In this document: positions 27,003-35,269 of the stretch, in pieces | Layout of the letters: every line of letters starts with the position of its first letter | How positions within the stretch are numbered: the first letter of the stretch is position 1 | DNA from: an uncultured Desulfobacter sp. | GTDB lineage: Bacteria; Desulfobacterota; Desulfobacteria; Desulfobacterales; Desulfobacteraceae | DNA: 64,000 nt | Reading direction: 5' to 3' | Assembly: GCF_963666145.1 (NCBI RefSeq) | Contig: NZ_OY762614.1 | Coordinates: 744,001-808,000 of the forward strand | Translations under genes and position numbers: made by a program | The notes under the pieces: model-generated | The model's input: the letters and a program-made list of their open reading frames with translations, nothing else | Database searches by the model: none | Told to the model about the DNA's origin: nothing

Positions 27003-27073
27003 CGGTGGATTAATTAAGTAATTAAATTCAGTTGGGATCTGTAAAACATTAAATACTTTTAAGGAGAGGGGAA

Positions 27074-28177
27074 ATGAAAAAAACATCACTTCGGTTGATA
27101 TTATGCCTACTGTTGACATGCATGCTCGCGTTTGCCGGCTGCTCAGGAGAAGAAAAGAAACCCAAACCCAGTCCGGACGAAGCACTTCAAACGCTAAAGG
27201 ATGGAAATAAACGTTTTCTCGATGAAAAAACCGAATATCCGCACCTGGACAAAGAACGGATGGTGCAATCCAGCCTGGAAGACCAAGGAGACCATGCCTA
27301 TGCCACCGTCCTGGCCTCTTCCGATTCCCGGGTTCCTGTTGAAGCGATCTTTGATGCCGGAATTATGGATTTGTATGTTGTCCGGGTGCCGGGAAATGTA
27401 TGCGGCCCCAATGAAGTCAGCGCCATAGAATACGGTATCCAGACTGTCCGTACACCGGTTGTGCTTGTACTTGGCAATACACAATGCGCCTCGGTGACAG
27501 CCATCACCCGGGCCATGAACGGACAGACTGTAGAAAGTAAGCTGCCGATGCTTGAAAACATTGAACCTGCAGTTAAAAAAGCCATGGAAAAGTATCCCCA
27601 GGCAAAAGGAGATGAAATCATTCCCCTTGCCATCGAAGAAAACATCTACACCAGCATCCGGGATCTGTTCACGCAGAGTCCTGCCACATGCGACCTTGTC
27701 AAGGAAGGCAAAGTGAAAGTGGTGGGTGCCATCTATGACGTCAGTGACGGCAGGGTTTACTGGCTTGAGGATGGGACGATAGACGGCATTTTCCAGGAAG
27801 TAACAAACCCGGCCGGCGACACCCAGGCAGTGGATGCCCCTGCAGCATCGGATGAGGCGGCATCTGAAGCGCCAGAGATTAAAGAAGAAGCTACTGAGAC
27901 CCATGGAGAGGCAACTGAGACCGAGGAAGTAGCGCCTGAAGTTCATGAAGATGACGCCAAAGCAATGGCACCCTCAGAAGCCGAAGAAGCCGTTGAGGAA
28001 CCCCAGGCCCATGAAACGGAAGTCTCCCATGAGGCTGCGCCAGAAGCGCCTGAGACCCAGGAAGTCGCCCCGGAAGCCCATGACGATGCGCCAGAAGCTT
28101 CTGAACCGGCAGAGACAGATGAAGCACCTGCTGAACATGAAACCCATGAAGCGCATGACAGTCACAGCCATTCCTAA
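27074..28177 (+). CDS. Beta-carbonic-anhydrase-like lipoprotein lacking two zinc ligands
   Basis: A 367-residue lipoprotein: signal peptide with lipobox AFAGC, lipidated Cys23. Residues about 35-245 align with beta carbonic anhydrases, including VVRVPGNVC and AIEYGIQTVRTPVVLVLG. The canonical zinc site needs Cys, His, Cys; here the CSDSR motif is SSDSR (Ser82, codon TCT), the histidine is Asn135 (codon AAT) and only Cys138 remains. The Asp84-Arg86 pair is kept. It is therefore probably not a working carbonic anhydrase. The last 115 residues are a low-complexity tail rich in Ala, Glu, Pro and His, ending HETHEAHDSHSHS, which could bind metal ions. A good AGGAG-like site precedes the ATG. A REP-like element starts right after its stop. 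Confidence 0.85.
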   Translation: MKKTSLRLILCLLLTCMLAFAGCSGEEKKPKPSPDEALQTLKDGNKRFLDEKTEYPHLDKERMVQSSLEDQGDHAYATVLASSDSRVPVEAIFDAGIMDLYVVRVPGNVCGPNEVSAIEYGIQTVRTPVVLVLGNTQCASVTAITRAMNGQTVESKLPMLENIEPAVKKAMEKYPQAKGDEIIPLAIEENIYTSIRDLFTQSPATCDLVKEGKVKVVGAIYDVSDGRVYWLEDGTIDGIFQEVTNPAGDTQAVDAPAASDEAASEAPEIKEEATETHGEATETEEVAPEVHEDDAKAMAPSEAEEAVEEPQAHETEVSHEAAPEAPETQEVAPEAHDDAPEASEPAETDEAPAEHETHEAHDSHSHS

Positions 28178-28277
28178 GTGTCCGGCCCAAAACCTTAAAT
28201 TTTGTCGATCACGGCGTTGGTATTAAATTTTAGCCCACCTTGTACCCGACAAAATTTCCTGGTTTGCGTTCAGACAC
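28178..28277. repeat. REP/MITE-like palindromic element, copy B
   Basis: A 100-bp palindrome bounded by GTGTC and GACAC that begins at the base after the TAA stop of the lipoprotein gene. Compared with copy A read on the other strand, the outer blocks match closely (GTGTCCGRCC, AAAACC, TAAATTTTGTCGAT, ACGGCGTTGGT, then CCTTGTAC, ACAAAATTTCC, GCGTTCAGACAC or TCGTTCAGACAC), while the central stem of copy A is missing. Both copies have the same orientation relative to the gene they follow. Confidence 0.75.
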
Positions 28278-28295
28278 GAATTAAATACATGACAG

Positions 28296-28322
28296 GCCGG
28301 AAGGCATCACATGCCTTCCGGC
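28296..28322. terminator. Hairpin without T run before the 613-residue gene
   Basis: A perfect 12-bp stem, GCCGGAAGGCAT with ATGCCTTCCGGC, and a 3-base loop. No T run follows, so it may slow or end transcription only weakly, or protect an mRNA end. It lies 100 bases before the next gene. Confidence 0.45.
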
Positions 28323-28419
28323 ATCATCCAAGACGACAGTTCGCAACAATCCTTGACATATTTTATTCTGAAATGATAAATCAGATTCATTCTACACAAT
28401 TCAAAAAAGAGTATATTCC

Positions 28420-30261
28420 ATGACGACGGCAACTGACAATTTCACTACATCAGCAAAAACCATTTCACCCGAGGATGTTAAAAAACAGAATCTGATTTCC
28501 CAGTGGGCATTTGATACGCGTCCCATATTAGGGCGATTTCATTTATGGCTCGAAGATGTGCGCATTCACTGGTACAGCGACGAATCCAAAAAAAAGATAA
28601 AGCGCCGCCACATGGATGCGGTCTCATTCACCGACGGGCGTACCGAAAAAATGCTGGCGGTCACCGCTGCCGTTACCGCCCTGGGTACCCGGCTGTTCGG
28701 CCGCTACGGGGAAGGCAAGGGACTGCCTAAAACAGAGCTGAATCTGGTAAAAAAAGATGCCGATGCCATCTCCGCCTACGCCATGAGCGAAAGCCTGTGG
28801 TACCTGTCCCGCACCCTGCCGGAAAATCATGCCATCATGGTATGTCTCGGAGAAGGCCTGATGCCCAAGGCCGGTGAAACCGCTGAAATGGGTGCCAATC
28901 CCCTGCTGGGATTCGGCAGAATCTATGCCCGGCCCCAGGTGGCTAAATTCCTTGAAGACCGGGTGCTGAGGCTGATCAATGATCCCGAATATGTCTGGGA
29001 AAAATTTTCCCGGGATATCCAAAAACGGGACATCACCGTGTGGGGGGCCGCCATCGACACTTTGGAAAACACCTCAAGGTTTGCCAAGGGTGAAACCACA
29101 GGACCCATGAGTATTTTTCATTTGTTTGACCAGCCGTTGATCATCAGTGATCAGTATGAAGGATATATGGGGTGCCTTGTTCTGCCGGAAAAGGTTGTGG
29201 AAAACGCGGCCTTAAAATCCGTCCTGGTCAATTATTTCACCCCGCGTCAGATGGTAATGGATGCCATCCAGGAAACATTTGAGGGGATAAAGGCGGAAAA
29301 TGTCCATATCTGGACCCTCACCGGGGACGCCCGTAAGGAGAGAATCGAAAAAATATGGAACCAGTGGCGAGATGCCAGGGCCCATTTGATTGATGAAAAC
29401 TGGACGCTTCCCACCGGGATCGCGCCGTTCACCGATTCAGGCACCTATGCGCCGACCTTTGCAGTCAAGCCCTGGACCGATGACGCGGGAGAGACCCACC
29501 TGATGGTGGTGGATGGATATGCCGCATCAGCCGAGGCCATGCAGGCAGCCAGCCTCTCCGGAATTCTGGGTCTGGATGTATCCCTTGCCGTACTCTCTTC
29601 CAAATTCAAGCTGCCCTATGACAAGGATGCCGCTGCCATGAAACTGGATCCCCAGGACAATAATTTTGCAACACGACTGGAACAGGATCTGTTTGAAGGA
29701 GATGTGCCCACCGAACTGATCGAAGTTTACCGCAACAGCATCATGGAAGCAAAAAATGCGGGCATCCCCTTAAAACCGCGCACCATCAATGCAAGCGATC
29801 TGATCGCCGCAAAAAAATGGCAGACCCTGGCCGTGTCCGGATACATGCTGCCAGATCCCTACAGCGGTGCCCAGGGCGTAAAACAGATCAGCGAGGACAC
29901 CTGGGAAGTCACTGTTCGGGTCACATCGGAATTCGGAGACAAAGCCATCACCTTTGCCCTTCGTCTGCTGGAACCGTTGCCCCAGAGCAAACTGGTTTTC
30001 TCGCCGCTGCTCAACCGTTTTTTTAAGGGGGAGGATTTCAGGACCCGGGCCGTTAAAATTTCAGACTCAGGCAGGATCCGCAATGAACTTCAAACCCTGT
30101 GCACCGAAGCGCTGGAGCATTTTGGCGACAAAATGGTTGTTCGTTTTGACAAAATTTCAGCAACGATTTCCGCCGAAGAGCAGGAATTGCTCAAACAAAT
30201 TCTGGCCTGGTACAAAGAAAATTATCCCATCTGGTTTGAGTGGCTTGAATTGTCCATTTAA
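28420..30261 (+). CDS. Large cytosolic protein of unknown function
   Basis: A 613-residue protein that I cannot place in a family. It has no signal peptide, no convincing membrane segment and no nucleotide-binding loop. It starts at an ATG with a weak AAGAG-like site. The sequence is well balanced in charged and aromatic residues, which suggests a folded globular protein, with blocks rich in Trp (ISQWAFDTRPILGRFHLWLED; HWYSDES; WFEWLELSI at the C terminus). It follows the carbonic anhydrase-like gene after a REP-like element and a hairpin, so it may have its own promoter. A convergent terminator follows it. Confidence 0.75.
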   Translation: MTTATDNFTTSAKTISPEDVKKQNLISQWAFDTRPILGRFHLWLEDVRIHWYSDESKKKIKRRHMDAVSFTDGRTEKMLAVTAAVTALGTRLFGRYGEGKGLPKTELNLVKKDADAISAYAMSESLWYLSRTLPENHAIMVCLGEGLMPKAGETAEMGANPLLGFGRIYARPQVAKFLEDRVLRLINDPEYVWEKFSRDIQKRDITVWGAAIDTLENTSRFAKGETTGPMSIFHLFDQPLIISDQYEGYMGCLVLPEKVVENAALKSVLVNYFTPRQMVMDAIQETFEGIKAENVHIWTLTGDARKERIEKIWNQWRDARAHLIDENWTLPTGIAPFTDSGTYAPTFAVKPWTDDAGETHLMVVDGYAASAEAMQAASLSGILGLDVSLAVLSSKFKLPYDKDAAAMKLDPQDNNFATRLEQDLFEGDVPTELIEVYRNSIMEAKNAGIPLKPRTINASDLIAAKKWQTLAVSGYMLPDPYSGAQGVKQISEDTWEVTVRVTSEFGDKAITFALRLLEPLPQSKLVFSPLLNRFFKGEDFRTRAVKISDSGRIRNELQTLCTEALEHFGDKMVVRFDKISATISAEEQELLKQILAWYKENYPIWFEWLELSI

Positions 30262-30328
30262 ATTGCAAAGAATTAGTTACGACGGGATCATAACATAGAA
30301 GAACATCCTTAAGGATCAAAACATCCGT

Positions 30329-30358
30329 GGGGGATTTAACTTTGATTAAATTCCCCCA
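30329..30358. terminator. Bidirectional terminator between convergent genes
   Basis: Stem of about 12 bp with a one-base bulge, GTGGGGGATTTA against TAAATTCCCCCAC, near 30329-30358. It separates the converging genes ending at 30261 and 30405. Confidence 0.6.
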
Positions 30359-30404
30359 CTAAGATATTTAAGGGTAACGCCAATAATTTCATTTCGTTGT
30401 CGTT

Positions 30405-31394
30405 TTAACTATCCTCAATAACAATATATGCCATGGTCTGGTTCAACAACTGATACGCGATCTCCCCGAATGTCATGGGGCCCGTAATATCAGCCGTTTT
30501 CTTTCCTTCAAGTTCGGCATAAAGATAGTTCAATATGCAGTTGCATGAAAAGAAGACCGTATCACCAATCTCTTTAGGAATCAGTTGATTGAATTCAGAA
30601 ACGTAATCGGATACCGGCCTTGCAATTTTATACTCCACTTCCTGAAACACCGGTGCATACAGATGAACTGTTTTTTGGGCCTCATCAACACTTTGAAAAC
30701 TCGTATTGATCATTGCGCCGTACATATCCGCCACCAGAGGCAGCCTTGTATCAATATTTTTACCCAGGATATACTCGGCAAAGTTCACCGATTCTCCATT
30801 GACAACCGCATCTTTAATTGAAAAGCCTTCCTGGTTGAACGTTATCGTATCCCCATCTCCACTTTCAAAGAGATTGATAATGTTCACCTGGGCCATTTTA
30901 TTTGAGGGCAGCCCAATGTGCATGACCACAGCGGAATCCGTATAACTTTTTCCGGTATTCCCGTTATAGATCTTTGGCGTGCTTTGTCCCAACTCATCTA
31001 AGAATACGCCGGAAATCCATCCGATGAGCGGCTTTGTTGCAAATTCAGGATAATTGGGGCCATCAATGGAAAATGAGATGTGGGTGGGACTTGTCGCCGG
31101 AATAATGATAAAAGAAAATCCGTTGCCGGGAGCGTCTGTATAAACGCTGCTCAAGGCATCTTTTGAGTAGACTTGAACATCAACAGAGTCCACATAATCG
31201 GCAAGTTCTGTCACAAACACCTTGTCCTGTGTAAATTTTCCCCCATCCGCATCCATAAAATAGGGTATGGTGCCTGCAATCCACTGACCTTTTGGAAGAT
31301 CATTGAGTACCTTTTCATCGGCGGCAAGAATCATTTTTTTGCCGGCCGTGATTAACTTAACGACCTCGTTTTTGTCTAATGTCTTTTTGATCAT
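30405..31394 (-). CDS. DUF6976-like protein (FIST-related)
   Basis: A 329-residue cytosolic protein. The N terminus (EVVKLITAGKKMILAADEKVLNDLPKGQWIAGTIPYFM) matches what I remember as the DUF6976 family of Desulfobacterota and Geobacter relatives; the C-terminal stretch FFSCNCILNYLYAELEGK resembles the end of FIST_C sensory domains. FIST domains are thought to bind small ligands, so a sensory or binding role is possible but unproven. A ribosome site AAGGGG lies before the ATG at 31394. It follows the small gene at 31406 by 11 bases and is probably cotranscribed with it and perhaps with the alcohol dehydrogenase. Confidence 0.65.
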   Translation of the reverse strand: MIKKTLDKNEVVKLITAGKKMILAADEKVLNDLPKGQWIAGTIPYFMDADGGKFTQDKVFVTELADYVDSVDVQVYSKDALSSVYTDAPGNGFSFIIIPATSPTHISFSIDGPNYPEFATKPLIGWISGVFLDELGQSTPKIYNGNTGKSYTDSAVVMHIGLPSNKMAQVNIINLFESGDGDTITFNQEGFSIKDAVVNGESVNFAEYILGKNIDTRLPLVADMYGAMINTSFQSVDEAQKTVHLYAPVFQEVEYKIARPVSDYVSEFNQLIPKEIGDTVFFSCNCILNYLYAELEGKKTADITGPMTFGEIAYQLLNQTMAYIVIEDS

Positions 31395-31405
31395 TATTAT
31401 ACCCC

Positions 31406-31639
31406 TTATCCAAAAATAGTTTCTATATCACCTACAACTTTAGGTAAGTGATCATTCTTTTTAAAAAAATCAATCAGTTCACTGGTACATTCAGAAACGG
31501 TGGCGTCTGTGGGGCTTTTTTTGTACTTCATATTCAATCGCCCCAAAAGCAATTTCAATCCTAAAAATTGAATGTTTGGTTTGTTATCACCTGATATGAC
31601 TTTTTTCCATTTTGGATCATTGGGAGTTGGAATCGCCAT
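31406..31639 (-). CDS. Small uncharacterised protein next to the DUF6976-like gene
   Basis: A 77-residue soluble protein, start at 31639 with an AAGGAAG site. It begins with a proline-rich stretch (MAIPTPNDPKWKKV) and is helical after that. No motif is recognisable. The tight spacing to the DUF6976-like gene suggests a joint function. Confidence 0.6.
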   Translation of the reverse strand: MAIPTPNDPKWKKVISGDNKPNIQFLGLKLLLGRLNMKYKKSPTDATVSECTSELIDFFKKNDHLPKVVGDIETIFG

Positions 31640-31667
31640 TTAAGTCTTCCTTTATGTTGGGGTTTTA

Positions 31668-31743
31668 GGGTTGATTTCTTTTGTTGCGCAATGACATAAA
31701 ACGGGCAACCCCATGACACGCGCTGATGATTCGAAATCAACCC
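31668..31743. other. Long-loop stem between the alcohol dehydrogenase and small-protein genes
   Basis: Perfect 11-bp inverted repeat GGGTTGATTTC (31668-31678) and GAAATCAACCC (31733-31743) with a 54-base loop and an adjacent run of eight T on the plus strand. On the minus strand, where the genes run, the run is A and precedes the stem. It may stabilise one part of the transcript. Confidence 0.5.
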
Positions 31744-31757
31744 TTTTTTTTGAAACG

Positions 31758-32924
31758 TTATAGAGCCGCCTTATAGATGCCGATTACTTCATCCAGAGTC
31801 GGGGTTCTGGGGTTTGTAATCCCGCAGGCGTCTTTCATGGCGTTTTCCGCCATGATCTTTAGATCTTCTGTTTTTACACCCAATTCCGTCAAGTCGGCTG
31901 GGATACCAACATCGGCAGACAGTGTCCTGATCGCCTCCAAAGCCACGTCTGCGGCATCGCGAACAGAAAGGCCGTCGATGTTCTCGCCTAGCGCCACGGC
32001 AATATCTGCATATCGATCCAGTCTGGAAATCAAATTAAACTCGGAGACATGGGGCAGTAAAATGGCATTGCAGACGCCATGGGGCAGGTCATAATAACCT
32101 CCCAATTGGTGGGCCATGGCATGGACATATCCAAGACTTGCATTGTTGAAGGCCATACCGGCCAGGTATTCGGCATAGGCCATGTTATCTCTGGCAACGA
32201 CATCCTGACCATTGGCAACCGCCGGCCGCAGATTATCGGCGATGAGCTCAATGGATTTGATGGCACACGCATCCGTGACCGGAGTGGCAATGGTGGAGAC
32301 GTAGGCCTCCACGGAATGGGTTAATGCATCCATTCCAGTGGCTGCGGTCAACGCCGGCGGCATCCCCATCATAAGCAACGGATCATTGATCGCAATGGCC
32401 GGTGTCACCCGCCAGTCCACAATGGCCATTTTGACCTTTCGACTGGTATCGGTGATGATGCAGAATCGGGTCATTTCGCTGGCTGTACCGGCGGTTGTGT
32501 TAATCGCGATAAACGGCGGCATGGCTTTGGTGGATTTATCAACCCCTTCAAAATCATGGATCTTACCGCCGTTGGTCGACACAATACCAATGCCTTTACC
32601 GCAGTCATGGGAGCTTCCGCCACCCAGCGTGATAATCATGTCACAACCGCTTTTTTTAAAAATCTCAACCCCTTCGGCAACATTTTTATCTGTTGGGTTG
32701 GGGACGGTTTCGTCATAAATCACTGCCTTTGCGCCCATTCCCTCTTCGATCAAATCACTGATCTGTTTAGTCAAACCGCAAGCGGTAATTCCCTTGTCGG
32801 CAACAATGAAAGGCTTTGAAACGCCAAGGCTTTTCATCTGATTGCAAAGTTCTTTGTGTGCACCAATACCCATCAGGGTAACTGTTGGAATAAAAAAACC
32901 ATAAACTGCTTCTCTTCCTGCCAT
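31758..32924 (-). CDS. Iron-containing (type III) alcohol dehydrogenase
   Basis: A 388-residue cytosolic NAD(P)-dependent dehydrogenase that interconverts a primary alcohol or diol and its aldehyde. The start at 32924 follows a GGGAG site; a longer frame from 33041 lacks one. The dinucleotide motif GGGSSHDCGKGIG lies near residue 98, and the metal-binding signature HAMAHQLGGYYDLPHGVCNA near 262-281 gives the iron-ligand histidines, with an earlier Asp in the DPLLMMGMP-TAATGMDALTHSVEAY region. It closely fits the group that includes 1,3-propanediol and methanol/ethanol dehydrogenases. The substrate cannot be told from the sequence. It probably heads a transcript that continues into the two genes downstream. 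Confidence 0.93.
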   Translation of the reverse strand: MAGREAVYGFFIPTVTLMGIGAHKELCNQMKSLGVSKPFIVADKGITACGLTKQISDLIEEGMGAKAVIYDETVPNPTDKNVAEGVEIFKKSGCDMIITLGGGSSHDCGKGIGIVSTNGGKIHDFEGVDKSTKAMPPFIAINTTAGTASEMTRFCIITDTSRKVKMAIVDWRVTPAIAINDPLLMMGMPPALTAATGMDALTHSVEAYVSTIATPVTDACAIKSIELIADNLRPAVANGQDVVARDNMAYAEYLAGMAFNNASLGYVHAMAHQLGGYYDLPHGVCNAILLPHVSEFNLISRLDRYADIAVALGENIDGLSVRDAADVALEAIRTLSADVGIPADLTELGVKTEDLKIMAENAMKDACGITNPRTPTLDEVIGIYKAAL

Positions 32925-33273
32925 GTTATCGTCTCCCTTTGAATTTAACATCATGGCTGTAGGCCACCCATGATGAATCACAGAAAATTCCCGCGGCCCC
33001 TGCGAAAGAAGGGCTGGGGGAGGCACGCTATTAAAAATCAATTTTAAACGTCAAAATTGAGCGTGTTTTGTGTTTATCACGCCATATTTTTTTGATTGAG
33101 TTCGAATTCGCAGTTGTTAGAGATAGAGTTTGAGAATAGATTTAAGAGTACTGTTTATTCTTTTTTTTTTCAACAATTTTTCAAAAATTTGCCAAGGGAA
33201 AATTTCATGCAAAAAGAACGATTGTCCTTTGTCCTTCTTTACAAAAACTTAACCGGGCGTCACAGCAACTTTT
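32925..33273. other. Leader region upstream of the alcohol dehydrogenase gene
   Basis: No gene. Two inverted segments nest here: CACGCT (33024-33029) with AGCGTG (33060-33065), and CAATTTT (33039-33045) with AAAATTG (33053-33059), so a bulged stem can form in DNA or in the leader RNA about 100 bases before the start codon. A regulator site or an RNA switch is possible. I saw no clear promoter. Confidence 0.4.
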
Positions 33274-33972
33274 TTATATTTTAGCATGTTTTTCATGTTT
33301 CATCCGCTCAATGCTTAAAACGGCGTGTTCCTTGACATTGGCAATGTGGCGGGTCAGCACATCTTTTGCCCCTTCCAGGTTGCCTGCGGCAATATCATCA
33401 TACAGCCGGACATGCTCGGCATCCACCCGCTCCATGGGAGTGACAAAAAGAACGTTGCCCCGGTATTTCAAATAAAGAAGATCAAACAGGTCTTTGAGAC
33501 TGGCCACCTTTAACCGATTTCCGGACAGTTGTGCCAGCGTCATGTGAAATTCCATATCCTTGAGCAACCGGTCTTTCAAAAAAATATCCCGGACCGCTTC
33601 CAAATGATTGTCCAGGGCTTTTTTCAATTTTTTCAGTTTTGTTTTGGTCATCCCTGAAATGGTATCCGGCAAAAGAGAGACCTCAATGAGCTGCCTGAAA
33701 TCATAAATCTCGATGACCTCTGAAAGGCTGATATTTTCCGTATAATATCCCCGGTTGGGTTCATGGCGGACCAGGCCCTGAATCTCAAGGCGCTTGAGGG
33801 CCTGGATCACCGGAGTGGTACTCATATTTAAGCGTTTGGCCAGGTCACAGTAGGAGATCTTCTGGCCCGGGATGATTTCGTTCAAAAAAAACATACGCCG
33901 GATGCCGTTGTAGGCTTCTAACGTGAAATCATCTTTGGATTTTTTACTTTTTGTTCCCATAATCCCCTTCAT
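33274..33972 (-). CDS. GntR-family transcription regulator with FCD domain
   Basis: A 232-residue regulator. The N-terminal winged helix-turn-helix (about 15-80: YCDLAKRLNMSTTPVIQALKRLEIQGLV) is of the GntR type, and the C-terminal helical FCD domain (about 95-220) has the metal/effector-binding histidine pattern, including EFHMTLAQLSGN and a late HIANVKEH. FCD regulators usually bind organic acids. It diverges from the 2-oxoacid oxidoreductase genes with 181 bases between, the usual sign that it controls them, and its own gene. Confidence 0.88.
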   Translation of the reverse strand: MKGIMGTKSKKSKDDFTLEAYNGIRRMFFLNEIIPGQKISYCDLAKRLNMSTTPVIQALKRLEIQGLVRHEPNRGYYTENISLSEVIEIYDFRQLIEVSLLPDTISGMTKTKLKKLKKALDNHLEAVRDIFLKDRLLKDMEFHMTLAQLSGNRLKVASLKDLFDLLYLKYRGNVLFVTPMERVDAEHVRLYDDIAAGNLEGAKDVLTRHIANVKEHAVLSIERMKHEKHAKI

Positions 33973-34050
33973 TATACCAACACCCGGGTAAAAGCAACGA
34001 AAATCAGGCGGTTATCATCTATATTTTCAACGATAAATTCATATATATTT

Positions 34051-34124
34051 ATTTGTAAATACCTTGACAAATATAGCACTTACAAGTAAATTTTCAATTA
34101 ATTTGATCACATATCTAATCAAAT
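34051..34124. promoter_or_regulatory. Two evenly spaced inverted repeats, candidate GntR operators
   Basis: ATTTGT-N10-ACAAAT at 34051-34072 and ATTTGAT-N10-ATCAAAT at 34101-34124. The centres are 51 bp apart, close to five helical turns, so dimers bound to both would lie on the same face. The first overlaps the -35 box of the promoter at 34064; the second lies downstream of its -10 box, near the start codon at 34154. Confidence 0.5.
34064..34092 (+). promoter_or_regulatory. Sigma-70-type promoter of the 2-oxoacid oxidoreductase genes
   Basis: TTGACA at 34064-34069, 17-base spacer, TAAATT at 34087-34092. Start codon 62 bases after the -10 box, with an AAGGAGA ribosome site. Confidence 0.6.
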
Positions 34125-34153
34125 ATATGATATGAAAAACAAGGAGAAAAAAA

Positions 34154-35269
34154 ATGGCATTAGCATTCATGGAAGGCAATGAGGCCGTTGCCCGGGGAGC
34201 CATCGCGGCAGGCTGCAATTTTTTTGCGGGCTACCCCATCACCCCGGCCACCACAATCTTCAATAATATGCTTAAAATGCTGCCGCCCAAAGGTGGTATC
34301 TGTATGCAGGGCGAAGATGAGATCGCGTCCATGGGATACTGCATCGGTGCTGCCATGGCTGGAAAAAAGGCGCTAACCGCCACCTCCGGCCCCGGCATCA
34401 GCCTCTATTCGGAAAACATCTCCTTTGCCGTTGGCAGTGAAATCCCCCTAGTCATTGTGGATGTGCAACGCTTAGGCCCGTCAACAGGGTCTGCTACCCG
34501 GGGAGCGGATGCCGATATCCAGTTCCTGCGCTGGGGCAACACCGGCGGCGTGCCGGTCATTGTACTGACCCCCAAGGATGTCAAAGAGTGCTATACGCTC
34601 ACCTACACGGCCTTCAACTATGCCGAACGGTTCCGGTGCCCCGTATTTATCGCATCTAACAAAGAGATCGGCATGACCAAGGAGACCTTTGACATGGATA
34701 CCCTTGTGCTGCCCAGAAAGGTGGAGCGAACCCGGTTTGAAGGGCAAAACTTCCTTCCCTTTGCCGCTGATCCGGACAAAGCGCCCCCATTCCTTCCCAT
34801 TGGCGGCTCAACCCTGGTGCGCCAGACCTCCTCCACCCATGGCCCGGACGGGTATATTACCATTGATCCGGACGCCATTGCAGCCGCCCAGCAGCGTCTG
34901 AGAAATAAAATTCACGCGTTCAGGGATGAAATTTCTTTGTACGAAAAAAATATTTTACCCGGCACCGACACCCTGGTGATCTCCTACGGCATTACCAGCC
35001 GGGCCGTGGATGATGCGGCCAAGGCCATGGCCGAAAACGGCCGGCCCGTATCGACCCTCTCCTTGAAAACCATCTGGCCGGTTCCCGAACAGATATTGAT
35101 CTCCGCTGCCCAACAATTTTCCCGCATCCTTGTGGTAGAGATGAACCTGGGCCAGTATGTCAACGAAATCCGCAGGGTGCTTTGCGGCAAAAAGATTGAT
35201 TTTTACGGCCAGATGAATGGGACATTAATTTCCCCGGCAAAAATTATGGAGGCCATTGACAATGAATAG
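34154..35269 (+). CDS. 2-oxoacid:ferredoxin oxidoreductase, alpha subunit
   Basis: A 371-residue subunit of an enzyme that oxidatively decarboxylates a 2-oxoacid to an acyl-CoA with ferredoxin as electron acceptor, or the reverse. The N-terminal pyrimidine-binding domain is clear (EGNEAVARGAIAAGCNFFAGYPITPATTI, QGEDEIASMGYCIGAAMAGKKALTATSGPG), with the transketolase-like domain II at about 250-360. It resembles KorA/VorB-type subunits. It is followed by the beta subunit with a short overlap, and lies opposite a GntR regulator. Substrate class (branched-chain, aromatic or 2-oxoglutarate type) cannot be fixed. Confidence 0.9.
   Translation: MALAFMEGNEAVARGAIAAGCNFFAGYPITPATTIFNNMLKMLPPKGGICMQGEDEIASMGYCIGAAMAGKKALTATSGPGISLYSENISFAVGSEIPLVIVDVQRLGPSTGSATRGADADIQFLRWGNTGGVPVIVLTPKDVKECYTLTYTAFNYAERFRCPVFIASNKEIGMTKETFDMDTLVLPRKVERTRFEGQNFLPFAADPDKAPPFLPIGGSTLVRQTSSTHGPDGYITIDPDAIAAAQQRLRNKIHAFRDEISLYEKNILPGTDTLVISYGITSRAVDDAAKAMAENGRPVSTLSLKTIWPVPEQILISAAQQFSRILVVEMNLGQYVNEIRRVLCGKKIDFYGQMNGTLISPAKIMEAIDNE

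Noticed and set aside
27830..28165. Repeat-rich DNA considered as a CRISPR array or minisatellite
   Set aside because: The repeats are irregular codon-level Glu/Ala/Pro/His repeats within one reading frame, with no constant repeat unit or spacers.
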